This document shows positions 56,033 through 62,836 of a stretch of 64,000 nucleotides of DNA, piece by piece. The notes below the pieces were generated by a model. It did not search any database and was not told where the DNA came from. It worked only from the letters and a program-made list of their open reading frames with translations. The position numbers and the translations under genes are program-made. The stretch's first letter is position 1; each line of letters starts with the position of its first letter. This DNA comes from Vibrio nitrifigilis (GTDB lineage: Bacteria > Pseudomonadota > Gammaproteobacteria > Enterobacterales > Vibrionaceae): contig NZ_JADPMR010000001.1 in assembly GCF_015686695.1 (NCBI RefSeq), positions 1,736,001 to 1,800,000 of the forward strand, read 5' to 3'.

Positions 56033-56482
56033 ATGAAATATCAGCAACTTGAGAACCTTGAATGCGGATGGAAATGGCAATACTTAATCAATAAATGGAA
56101 AGCGGGTGAAGCGATTACCAAATACATTGATACAAGTGAATCTGAATTAGCGATTACACAACTAAAAGCCATCGAACATGAACCCATCATGGTCTTAGAG
56201 TGGATTGATAAGCACATGGCTCCCGAGTTCGACAATAAACTCAAGCAAGCAATTCGTGCCAAGAGAAAACGTCACTTCAATGCAGAGCAAGTTCATACTC
56301 GTAAGAAGTCTATTGATCTAGATTATCGCGTGTGGGAAAAATTATCTGCACGAGCGAATGATCTCGGTTGTACATTATCTGACGCAATAGAATATTTGCT
56401 GAGTGAAGCTTCTCGTAGCGAAAAAGCAAGCCGTACCGTAACCAGTTTGAAGGAAGATTTAAGTAAATTACTCTCAGATTAG
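56033..56482 (+). CDS. matP: Macrodomain Ter protein MatP
   Basis: 149 residues. MatP binds matS sites and organises the terminus macrodomain, linking it to the divisome. MKYQQLENLECGWKWQYLIN at the start, ribbon-helix-helix region with RKKSIDLDYRVWEKLSARA, C-terminal coiled coil. Sequence and length match the E. coli and V. cholerae proteins. Several matS-like sites occur in this window, including one just upstream. Followed by the DUF3634 gene nine bases later. Confidence 0.96.
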   Translation: MKYQQLENLECGWKWQYLINKWKAGEAITKYIDTSESELAITQLKAIEHEPIMVLEWIDKHMAPEFDNKLKQAIRAKRKRHFNAEQVHTRKKSIDLDYRVWEKLSARANDLGCTLSDAIEYLLSEASRSEKASRTVTSLKEDLSKLLSD

Positions 56483-56491
56483 AGGTGTTCT

Positions 56492-56803
56492 ATGTGGTAC
56501 CTTATCATTGTTGCAGCCATTGTTATCGTTTGGTTAGTTGCAGATCGGCCAGTGTTGAAAGTCAAATTTAAAACCGACAAGATTTTTTCCATTAAAGGTC
56601 ATTGTCCACCAACATTTAAACGACATCTTACCGACATTATTGAACATGAGAATTTCAGTGGTGTACTGAAAGTGTATCAGCTGCGCTCAGGAATGAAGTT
56701 AGTATTTTCAAACCAAGTACCGAAGAAGATTCAGCAACGTATTAGAAATGCGTTTCCTCATCAAGGATTCAAATCCAACAGCCAAAAAGCGAAATCGCAT
56801 TAG
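56492..56803 (+). CDS. DUF3634 family small membrane protein
   Basis: 103 residues. One N-terminal transmembrane helix (MWYLIIVAAIVIVWLVA) is followed by a basic cytoplasmic or periplasmic domain with KIFSIKGHCPPTFKRHLTDI and GMKLVFSNQVPKKIQQRIRN. Known only as a conserved Vibrio/Photobacterium family without function. Starts nine bases after matP with GAGG upstream, so probably cotranscribed with it. Confidence 0.8.
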   Translation: MWYLIIVAAIVIVWLVADRPVLKVKFKTDKIFSIKGHCPPTFKRHLTDIIEHENFSGVLKVYQLRSGMKLVFSNQVPKKIQQRIRNAFPHQGFKSNSQKAKSH

Positions 56804-56815
56804 TCTTCAGTGTTA

Positions 56816-56851
56816 TTTTATGAAGTAATTAATATGAGTTACTTCATAAAA
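56816..56851 (+). terminator. Hairpin after matP-DUF3634
   Basis: A perfect 13-bp stem TTTTATGAAGTAA (56816-56828) and TTACTTCATAAAA (56839-56851). AT-rich and lacking a long T-run, so a modest terminator. Confidence 0.6.
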
Positions 56852-56858
56852 CTCCATA

Positions 56859-56886
56859 TTTTAACGCACTATAACTAAATCTATTG
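56859..56886. repeat. Dispersed repeat copy B (28 bp)
   Basis: TTTTAACGCACTATAACTAA plus ATCTATTG. 26 of 28 bases are identical to the copy at 53465-53492. Confidence 0.6.
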
Positions 56887-57104
56887 CAATAAATGTAATA
56901 GCAATATAACGAACTGTTAAATTAACCGCTCCACTAAACTAAGCATTCCAGCAAATCGCCAAGAGTCGTAACATTCATGTTACTTTTGATTGTGGAGCTC
57001 AAATCACATAACTATCATTGTTAATGGTAACTTCATCACCTTTAATTCTTTCAAATATGGCTAGCTTTAGAAGTGGTATCAGATAGCCAAGAAAGGTGAA
57101 CCGT

Positions 57105-57311
57105 ATGCCAAACTATTATCTAGATAAAACCCCTCAAGTGAATGGCGAATATTACGTGCATACTGAGGGATGTATTCAAATGCCTTTACCAAGCGATCGC
57201 ACTTTTTTAGGTAATTTTAATAGTGTACAAGCCGCATTGGAAAAAGCAGGACGTATACATCACCGTTGTCGTGCATGCGATAATTGCTGCGTTCCTTGTG
57301 AAGTGAATTGA
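57105..57311 (+). CDS. Small Cys-rich conserved protein
   Basis: 68 residues from ATG 57105 (MPNYYLDKTPQVNGEYYVHT), with AAAGGTG upstream. It belongs to a widespread family of small hypothetical proteins of the pattern MPNYYLN...NGDHEVH...C...YLG...AV..AK....C..CC. Here the C-terminus is CRACDNCCVPCEVN, a probable metal-binding cluster. Function unknown. Own terminator after it. Confidence 0.75.
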   Translation: MPNYYLDKTPQVNGEYYVHTEGCIQMPLPSDRTFLGNFNSVQAALEKAGRIHHRCRACDNCCVPCEVN

Positions 57312-57376
57312 TGTCGTAATGCTGTGACAAACAATTAGGGTTGTTAGATTTAATAAATATAATTTGCTGATAAGAC

Positions 57377-57401
57377 AAAGCCCCAGAAATGGGGCTTTTA
57401 T
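57377..57401 (+). terminator. Terminator after the Cys-rich gene
   Basis: AAAGCCCC (57377-57384) and GGGGCTTT (57391-57398), then TTA. It could also act on the convergent chemoreceptor transcript. Confidence 0.85.
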
Positions 57402-57427
57402 CGTTCATAAAATGGAGTTGGTTGAAG

Positions 57428-58732
57428 TTAGGGATTACCAGATACGAGCTCAGTAGCCTGTTCTGTCGCACTTTGCGTTCTTGATGCTAATGTTCTGACT
57501 TCATCTGCAACGACAGCAAAACCGCGGCCTTGTTCTCCAGCGCGAGCTGCTTCTATCGCTGCGTTTAGCGCGAGTAGGTTAGTTTGTTTAGCTATATCAC
57601 TAATGATCGTGACAATTTCACCGATTTTAGTAAAGTTGTCTTGCATTTGTTGTTGTGTTTCTAGCTCTGTTTCTCTTGCTCGTTCTTGTTGTTTTTGCGC
57701 TTCAATATCGGTTAACGCACCAACTACACGCAGAGGATTGCCATACTGATCACGTTTGGTTTCTCCCTTTGCTCTAAACCAGCGAAATTCCCCTGATTTC
57801 ATTTTCAAACGATATGAGACATCATAAGGGGTTCGCCCTGATTTGTCGGTTAAGTGATCGACAAACACTTTAAACGTTCTCTCAGCATCGTCTGGATGCA
57901 GTCTTGAAGCCCAACTATCAAGGACATTTGGAAATTCTTTTTCAGTTTCAAATCCGAGTAAACGTCTGAATTGATCAGACCACCAAAAAGGGTTGTTGGG
58001 ATTCACAGGGTCACCAGCAATGACCTCCATATCCCACAAACCGTCAGACAACATTTCATTGGCTAGTTCAAAACGATCAATAAATTTATCGAGTTCACCT
58101 TGTTTTATCTTCTGTTCGTGGATATCAGCTAATGCACCTGCAACTCGCAGAGGTTCACCTTTCGAATCCCGTAACGTAGCTCCCCTGGCTTGAAACCAGC
58201 GATACTCACCATTTCGATGCTTTAATCTATATTGAACGTCATACCCAGTTTGTCCCGATTTATCATTTAGATGGGCCATAAAGGCATCAAAGGTCGGTTG
58301 CTTATCCTCTGGATGTAACCGATCAGACCAACTGCGAGCAACATTTGGAAAATCTCTTTCGTCATTAAAACCTAATAAATGACGAAACCCTTGTGACCAC
58401 CAAAACGGGTAATCCTCATCAAAGTCTCTGCCGGGAATAAAAGTTAAGTCCCAGAGGCCATCTGCAGTCGCTTCACCCATTAAATGAAAACGCTGCTCTA
58501 TTGATTGCAATTCATGTTCATTACTTTGCAATTGTTGAGTTAGCTCAGCGATGTCTGATTCAAGCGTCTGCTTATCATTCTCTAAAAGGTGCACCTGTTC
58601 GACTAGTGATTGAGTTAAACATAGCAAAGAATCGAATCTATTTTTGGCGTCTAAATTAGAATGTGCCTGTTTGGAGAGCATTAGAGTTAACGCTTGATCT
58701 AACAATTGGCTGTTCTTTTTGCTCAGCAGCAT
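57428..58732 (-). CDS. Double-PAS methyl-accepting chemotaxis protein, short C-terminus
   Basis: About 434 residues from ATG 58732 (MLLSKKNSQLLDQA); ATG 58747 is an alternative. No transmembrane segment, so a cytoplasmic receptor. An N-terminal coiled coil is followed by two near-identical PAS_3 domains, each with PFWWSQGFRHLLGF / PFWWSDQFRRLLGF, RLHPED or RLHPDD, and YRLKHRNGEYRWFQARG / YRLKMKSGEFRWFRAKG. The MCP signalling tip is intact (AKQTNLLALNAAIEAARAGE, GRGFAVVADEVRTLA), but the protein stops only about 16 residues later at ELVSGNP. The second helix of the signalling hairpin is thus almost absent. Probably a truncated or specialised receptor. Confidence 0.85.
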   Translation of the reverse strand: MLLSKKNSQLLDQALTLMLSKQAHSNLDAKNRFDSLLCLTQSLVEQVHLLENDKQTLESDIAELTQQLQSNEHELQSIEQRFHLMGEATADGLWDLTFIPGRDFDEDYPFWWSQGFRHLLGFNDERDFPNVARSWSDRLHPEDKQPTFDAFMAHLNDKSGQTGYDVQYRLKHRNGEYRWFQARGATLRDSKGEPLRVAGALADIHEQKIKQGELDKFIDRFELANEMLSDGLWDMEVIAGDPVNPNNPFWWSDQFRRLLGFETEKEFPNVLDSWASRLHPDDAERTFKVFVDHLTDKSGRTPYDVSYRLKMKSGEFRWFRAKGETKRDQYGNPLRVVGALTDIEAQKQQERARETELETQQQMQDNFTKIGEIVTIISDIAKQTNLLALNAAIEAARAGEQGRGFAVVADEVRTLASRTQSATEQATELVSGNP

Positions 58733-59009
58733 GTAGTCCCATCCCATAATGAAAATAATTATAAAAGCATTAGAATTATTATTAACATCAATAGTAGTAA
58801 ATCTTTTTAGTTTTGCTGAAAGGAGATGAGAAAAAGCCACTACTGTTTATATATACAGTAGTAGCTTTGAGTGTAACACGATGATTTAATGCACGATATG
58901 AGCAGGGGTAAAACTCATTGTGATACTTTATTAGACTAATTAGTAATGGGATATCAAGATACTGTATAGTTATACAGTATCTTATATGTAACTGGAAAAG
59001 TTTAATTAC

Positions 59010-59348
59010 TTAGCTGAGATATAGACATCCATTTTTTACTAGGCTGTGAACATGATCGGTAGACCAAGTTTTAAATGTGCCATTTTTACGCACCTTAATA
59101 TTTGCTATGCCGCCATTAGATAGTTTAATTTGTCTTACTCTGAGAGCTCCAAGCTGGGTGGTTACCGTTGGTTCTTTACCCTTATTGTCAGAGGTAATCT
59201 TAATGTCACCTTGGGTTTGAATGGTTGTGATTGGAGTAATGCTTTCAGAAGTACCGTCGGTGTGCAAAACATAACTTTGACCGTCGGTGTAAGTGTAACG
59301 CTTACTGCCATCTTCAAGTTCGATTTTTTCTTCCAAGACTTTTTTCAT
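59010..59348 (-). CDS. Hypothetical protein in the terminus accessory zone
   Basis: 112 residues: MKKVLEEKIELEDGSKRYTY, then QSYVLHTDGTSESITPITTI and a basic C-terminal half with KIKVRKNG-like strands (LRVRQIKLSNGGIANIKVRK) ending GCLYLS. No signal peptide or membrane segment. I recognise no family. AT-rich surroundings and the location near dif suggest an accessory gene. Confidence 0.55.
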   Translation of the reverse strand: MKKVLEEKIELEDGSKRYTYTDGQSYVLHTDGTSESITPITTIQTQGDIKITSDNKGKEPTVTTQLGALRVRQIKLSNGGIANIKVRKNGTFKTWSTDHVHSLVKNGCLYLS

Positions 59349-59967
59349 GAGATATTTACCCTTATGAGTTTTCTGTCAAGGTCGCTTTTGGTGTACCAAA
59401 TAGTTGATAAGCATCAAAAATGGCCAATATACAGTTAATTGTATATCGTGAGCTACTATACCACTTTAGAATCATCTCATCAGGTATGCTATTAGGCGAT
59501 TTAGTCATAAAAATTAGGTGGATAAATTACTCAAGGGAGCAAAAATAGATTAAAAATCGTCTAGTGCGTCGAAAAAATGTGTATATAGAATGGGAATTCA
59601 CTTCTTAATCGTAGACTCCATCGCATATGTAAATCCGCACTAGAGTAACGGTAAAGCAACTTTAGTAGGGTAGTTGGGAAGGCGCAGTAATTTGCTTTGT
59701 ACTCCTTTTTTATCCATGCATAACCTTGACCCACGTAAGTGGGTCTTTTTTTTCATTTTGAATATCTATCAACTTTATTAAAGCCAATTGTCTATAAATA
59801 GCAGTTAAGTACACTGATGCACTTAGATTAGACATTTTCTATGAATAAAATATATTTAATTTTATCGTATTAGCCCAATAACTATCTAAAGTATCAATTG
59901 TAAAATAATGGCAAAGGCATACTTATCTCGCAGTTGAAATAGGACTATGATCAATACAGTTTCTTAG
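59349..59967. other. Intergenic region with an orphan terminator
   Basis: 619 bases without a supported protein gene. A strong plus-strand terminator at 59728-59753 has no gene in front of it, which raises the possibility of a small RNA ending there. Otherwise AT-rich. Confidence 0.6.
59728..59753 (+). terminator. Orphan rho-independent terminator
   Basis: GACCCAC (59728-59734), loop GTAA, GTGGGTC (59739-59745), then eight T. No coding gene on the plus strand lies within 2 kb upstream. Confidence 0.88.
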
Positions 59968-59985
59968 TTGGCAAAGGAGCCTAAA

Positions 59986-60438
59986 ATGAGTTTTCGTGAT
60001 CTCGAAAATTTTGAAAAAAAACTTCAAAAAGATATAGAGTCGGGTAAGGCGCAAACTAAAGAATACGCGAATAACGTTGATAAACTTTACGCCGAAGTTA
60101 GACAATGGGTTAAACCATTAGAAAAAAGTGGCAAATTGAAACTCAACCAAGTTGATGAAACACTATCAGAACTTGATGTTACTGATTACCACTTAAATGC
60201 GTTAGAGCTAATTGCTGGTAAAAAATTAGCTTTTTTAAATCCTAAAGGAGTCTCTGCTAAAGCATCAATAACCCATAAGGGTGTTGTTAATCTTGAAGGA
60301 GAAGGAGGCTCACCGTCATTCACTATTGCTTTAGCTCCAAATGGAACATGGAAAGTCGAATCAGAAAAAGGTCAGTTCGAAGAACTAAATGAACAACAAT
60401 TTACTGCTTTGCTAAAGAAAGTTGTTCCAATAAAGTAA
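59986..60438 (+). CDS. Hypothetical protein, N-terminal coiled coil
   Basis: 150 residues from ATG 59986 (MSFRDLENFEKKLQKDIESG), with AAAGGAG upstream; the in-frame start at 59968 contains that ribosome site. N-terminal helical region to about residue 55 (KEYANNVDKLYAEVRQW), then a beta-rich part (GKKLAFLNPKG, GVVNLEGEGGSPSFTIA). Cytoplasmic. I recognise no family. Own terminator. It may be cargo of the accessory zone. Confidence 0.65.
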   Translation: MSFRDLENFEKKLQKDIESGKAQTKEYANNVDKLYAEVRQWVKPLEKSGKLKLNQVDETLSELDVTDYHLNALELIAGKKLAFLNPKGVSAKASITHKGVVNLEGEGGSPSFTIALAPNGTWKVESEKGQFEELNEQQFTALLKKVVPIK

Positions 60439-60473
60439 AATAACATCGATCTATCATCTTTTAGAAGCTTATA

Positions 60474-60510
60474 AAGCCCGCACTTCAATGTGATATCGAA
60501 GTGCGGGCTT
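60474..60510 (+). terminator. Terminator of the 150-residue hypothetical gene
   Basis: AAGCCCGCACTTC (60474-60486) and GAAGTGCGGGCTT (60498-60510), a perfect 13-bp stem. The trailing T-run is poor (GTCATTTT). Confidence 0.8.
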
Positions 60511-61312
60511 GTCATTTTATAGAACGAATACTCACAGGTTGCCGTTTTCAATAAGTCATATCGGTTAAAAGCCACAGTTAATACCCAAATACCCATGCGA
60601 TAAAGCCTCTCTTTTCCCTCATAGCACTACGTAAAACCAGAAGAAGTATTAATTAAGTCAGACCAAGAAAACCAAGATATGAATCTGCGGGATTCAACTC
60701 TCCAACGTAAATCATTGAATAATTAAACCAATGTGAAGGTAACGCAGCTGGGTAAAACTGAATAGCCCGAGATGAGGCTGTTCTTTCTGAATGGAAATGA
60801 CTACGCATGTTGATGTTAAAGAAAAATTAACTTAACTATATGAAAATAATTCGAATTATTAACATGAAGATAGGGGATTTGGATGCATGAAGACCTTCGT
60901 AAAACGGGCATAAATGATAATTCCTATATATCGACAACCGATTGAAAGGTTTTACCTATATGTATTGAATGCAGTAAAAAATAGTTATTTGTTTATTTTA
61001 AATCCTTAATACAACAAATATTCCAAGCTTAAAAAATAATAACTTTTATATATAACTAACTGTTTTAGTTATAAAATATTATAAATAAAAAGCAAATATC
61101 TATTCTTCATTTGCACAGAATTAGATAGTTAAACCTTACTGATAAACTTTGAACCCAGTTCAAACAAGATGATGTAATCATCAAGCAATACAATATATGT
61201 GTTTATATGCATGGAAATCAGCATCGATTACGACTAAGTTTAAATTGTCCTTAAATGAAGCATGAAGATGACTTTACGCTACTTTAATTTTTGATAGTGC
61301 TTAACTCCAATT

Positions 61313-61339
61313 AGCCCGCGATAAGCGGGTTTCTTTTTT
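61313..61339 (+). terminator. Terminator just left of the filamentous-phage remnant
   Basis: CCCGC (61315-61319) and GCGGG (61325-61329) followed by TTTCTTTTTT. It sits 16 bases before the small phage-remnant ORF and has no gene upstream for about 900 bases. Confidence 0.75.
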
Positions 61340-61354
61340 ATTAGAACGCACAAC

Positions 61355-61576
61355 ATGTCTCGACATCTGAAGGCATTATTGGCCATCGGATTTTCAAAAG
61401 CACAGCTACAAAACCTTCAAGGTAGTGCCAACGTTGTGCCATTACTTCAAGTTATAAAAAAAGTCGACTTCACACAACAGCATCCTAGCGATTATGTTGA
61501 GCCTAAAGCCGGACATATCTCAAGAATGTATGGGGTCAGTGAAGACGACAACATCATTCGATTACAATATGCTTAG
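61355..61576 (+). CDS. Small ORF ahead of the phage gpV gene, possible phage protein or fragment
   Basis: 73 residues (MSRHLKALLAIGFSKAQLQN ... DDNIIRLQYA). No ribosome site is evident, and the ATG follows a terminator by 16 bases. The stop TAG at 61574 is in the same frame as the gpV gene that follows. In filamentous phages the gene before gpV is the replication initiator. This could be its last part or a small separate phage protein, and I cannot decide. It could also be non-functional. Confidence 0.4.
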   Translation: MSRHLKALLAIGFSKAQLQNLQGSANVVPLLQVIKKVDFTQQHPSDYVEPKAGHISRMYGVSEDDNIIRLQYA

Positions 61577-61603
61577 CTAAAATTAGAAATCTTCCCAGAG
61601 AAC

Positions 61604-61867
61604 GTGAACGTTGAAACACGAAACATCCCAGCCAAAGACAATCGTCCAGCGCGAGTGATCTGCGAGCAAGTCGCGTATGTGCATCTCGGTGGCAAGTTCC
61701 CAGTAGAGATGAAGCTCCAGCTCGAACAAAACCAACCGGCATACACAGCAGGAACATACGGTGTGCATCCATCAAGCTTTAGCGTTAATCAGTTCGGTGG
61801 GCTTGAGTTAAAACGTTTTGGCTTAGTGATCGAATCCTTGGGTAAACTTGAACGGCAATCAGCGTAA
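61604..61867 (+). CDS. Filamentous phage ssDNA-binding protein (gpV family), start possibly damaged
   Basis: 87 residues from GTG 61604. The body VAYVHLGGKFPVEMKLQLEQ, QPAYTAGTYGVHPSSFSVNQ, FGGLELKRFGLV aligns closely with M13 gpV (CYVDLGNEYPV, QPAYAPGLYTVHLSSFKVGQ, FGSLMIDRLRLV). gpV coats the plus-strand DNA of filamentous phages before packaging. The conserved first strand (M13 MIKVEIKP) is encoded upstream of the GTG as LKLEIFPENV but has no start codon there. The ATG at 61569 would supply MLKLEIF if five bases (61575-61579) were removed. The gene may therefore be frameshifted at its start. Opposite strand to the zot gene, so from a different element. Confidence 0.8.
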   Translation: MNVETRNIPAKDNRPARVICEQVAYVHLGGKFPVEMKLQLEQNQPAYTAGTYGVHPSSFSVNQFGGLELKRFGLVIESLGKLERQSA

Positions 61868-61917
61868 AATACACAGTCAATAAGCCATTGAAAACCCGTG
61901 TTAAAACTTAATATCCA

Positions 61918-61946
61918 AGTACGCATTATGTAAACTTAAGGTAAAT
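61918..61946. promoter_or_regulatory. dif: dif-like XerC/XerD recombination site (phage attachment junction)
   Basis: XerC-type arm AGTACGCATTA (61918-61928; V. cholerae dif1 AGTGCGCATTA), spacer TGTAAAC (7 bases), XerD-type arm TTAAGGTAAAT (61936-61946; dif1 TTATGTTAAAT). Matches are 10/11 and 9/11 to dif1 as I recall it. A normal dif has a six-base centre, so this may be a phage-hybrid junction. It lies between two oppositely oriented filamentous-phage gene sets. Confidence 0.68.
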
Positions 61947-61973
61947 AGTGCGTCAAGTTGCAGTGAAATAAAC

Positions 61974-61993
61974 TCTACCCCTTTGAGGGTAGA
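61974..61993 (+). promoter_or_regulatory. Hairpin directly before the phage regulator gene
   Basis: TCTACCC (61974-61980) and GGGTAGA (61987-61993) with a six-base loop. The right arm contains the only ribosome-site-like sequence (GAGGG) before the GTG at 61999, so the hairpin could mask it, or the palindrome could be an operator. Confidence 0.45.
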
Positions 61994-61998
61994 AGTTA

Positions 61999-62373
61999 GT
62001 GAAGTACAACGAGATGACCAAAAACTATGTTTTTCGTGAATTAAAATGTGGTTTAACCATCGAAGAAACAGCCGAAATATGTTTTAAAACTGTGAGAACC
62101 GTCAAAGAATGGGACGCAGGAAAACCAATACCAAAAGAGTGTAGGCGATTGATGAGAGTTATATCGAATAGAGAACTACACCACAGTGAGCAGTGGGAAC
62201 AATTCGAAGTAAGGAACGGGAGACTAAAGTTACCAACAGGGCAATACGTTACACCGCAACAAATTTTAACAGGAATTGCACTATTGGAAATCCAATCAAT
62301 AAACGAAATTGGCGTTAACACAAAACTGTTAAAGTACGCCAGAGCACTTGCCAAGTTAATGCCAAACCGATAA
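61999..62373 (+). CDS. Phage regulatory protein, DUF3653 family
   Basis: 124 residues from GTG 61999 (MKYNEMTKNYVFRELKCGLT). The first half looks like a helix-turn-helix (IEETAEICFKTVRTVKEWDA, then GKPIPKECRRLMR). The second contains LKLPTGQYVTPQQILTGIAL. These blocks are typical of DUF3653 proteins that Vibrio filamentous phages carry next to their attachment site. Probable repressor or activator of phage genes. It begins 52 bases right of the dif-like site and is convergent with zot across the phage intergenic region. Confidence 0.82.
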   Translation: MKYNEMTKNYVFRELKCGLTIEETAEICFKTVRTVKEWDAGKPIPKECRRLMRVISNRELHHSEQWEQFEVRNGRLKLPTGQYVTPQQILTGIALLEIQSINEIGVNTKLLKYARALAKLMPNR

Positions 62374-62377
62374 ATCA

Positions 62378-62394
62378 TGTCTCATTTTGAGACA
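62378..62394. promoter_or_regulatory. Palindrome after the phage regulator, operator candidate
   Basis: TGTCTCA, TTT, TGAGACA, four bases after the DUF3653 stop. No T-run. Shape and spacing resemble the palindrome at 62727-62748. Confidence 0.4.
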
Positions 62395-62725
62395 AGGGTA
62401 CACATGTATAAAAAGACAGGGTAAGCGGTTCGCCCTGTATTTATCCTTAAGACTTTCACCCCGTATTACTATACGGGGCGCGCTAAATTCAAAACCCTGC
62501 ATCTCCAAAAACCGACCGACCGGAGCAAGAACCGGTACGAATTTAAACGCTGAACTACCTCAATGGTCTAGCAGGAGGAAGGGAAGTTTTTTCAACAAAG
62601 GCAAGGACGCAGGTTTTCGCACGTTTTATCCTGGCAATCAATTTAGTCCTGGGGGCGTGCTTGTACCGCTAAAGCGGTGAGTCGCTCCGCTCCGTGTCGC
62701 GCAAGCGCGAGATAGTCGGGAGGAG

Positions 62726-62762
62726 TTGTATGTCATTTTTGACATACAGAATTGACATACAA
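62726..62762. repeat. Triplicate operator-like repeat
   Basis: TTGTATGTCA (62726-62735) faces TGACATACA (62740-62748), and a third copy TTGACATACAA follows at 62752-62762. Three copies of one 9-mer, one inverted, within 37 bases suggest a protein-binding site, for example for the phage regulator or replication initiator. Confidence 0.5.
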
Positions 62763-62780
62763 ACAAACAGGGGGGGTTAT

Positions 62781-62830
62781 TCCTTTCCTCGGTTCCTCCC
62801 CGGCGAAACGGGGCCCCTCCGAGGAAAGGA
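62781..62830 (-). terminator. Large structured hairpin downstream of zot
   Basis: Outer arms TCCTTTCCTCGG (62781-62792) and CCGAGGAAAGGA (62819-62830) pair perfectly over 12 bp. An inner CCCCG (62798-62802) and CGGGG (62809-62813) stem closes a GCGAAA loop. It starts seven bases beyond the zot stop. It could be the terminator of the morphogenesis operon, the packaging signal, or both. Confidence 0.65.
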
Positions 62831-62836
62831 CATAGA

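Larger units (their letters stand above)
60439..61354. other. AT-rich region without genes
   Basis: 916 bases. Apart from two terminators (60474-60510 and 61313-61339) nothing is recognisable. It is especially AT-rich around 60980-61110. All frames are broken. It may be decayed phage or integrated DNA left of the gpV remnant. Confidence 0.55.
62374..62836. other. Filamentous-phage intergenic region, hairpin cluster (replication origin/packaging candidate)
   Basis: 463 bases with at least seven hairpins or palindromes: TGTCTCA/TGAGACA (62378-62394), ACAGGG/CCCTGT (62416-62438), CCCCGTA/TACGGGG (62459-62478), ACCGCT/AGCGGT (62665-62678), TCGCGC/GCGCGA (62697-62710), TGTATGTCA/TGACATACA (62727-62748) and a large structured hairpin (62781-62830). 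This is the arrangement of the Ff-type intergenic region, which holds strand origins and the packaging signal. An open frame across it (62387-62680) is not credible as a gene. Confidence 0.6.

Noticed and set aside
61224..61250. Possible second dif-like site near AGCATCGATTA...TAAGTTTAAAT
   Set aside because: Arms match only 7/11 and 8/11 and the spacer would be four bases; too weak.
62387..62680. Open frame across the phage intergenic region (97 codons)
   Set aside because: No ribosome site, odd composition (many Arg/Ser/Gly from hairpin sequence) and it runs through several palindromes; best explained as non-coding.
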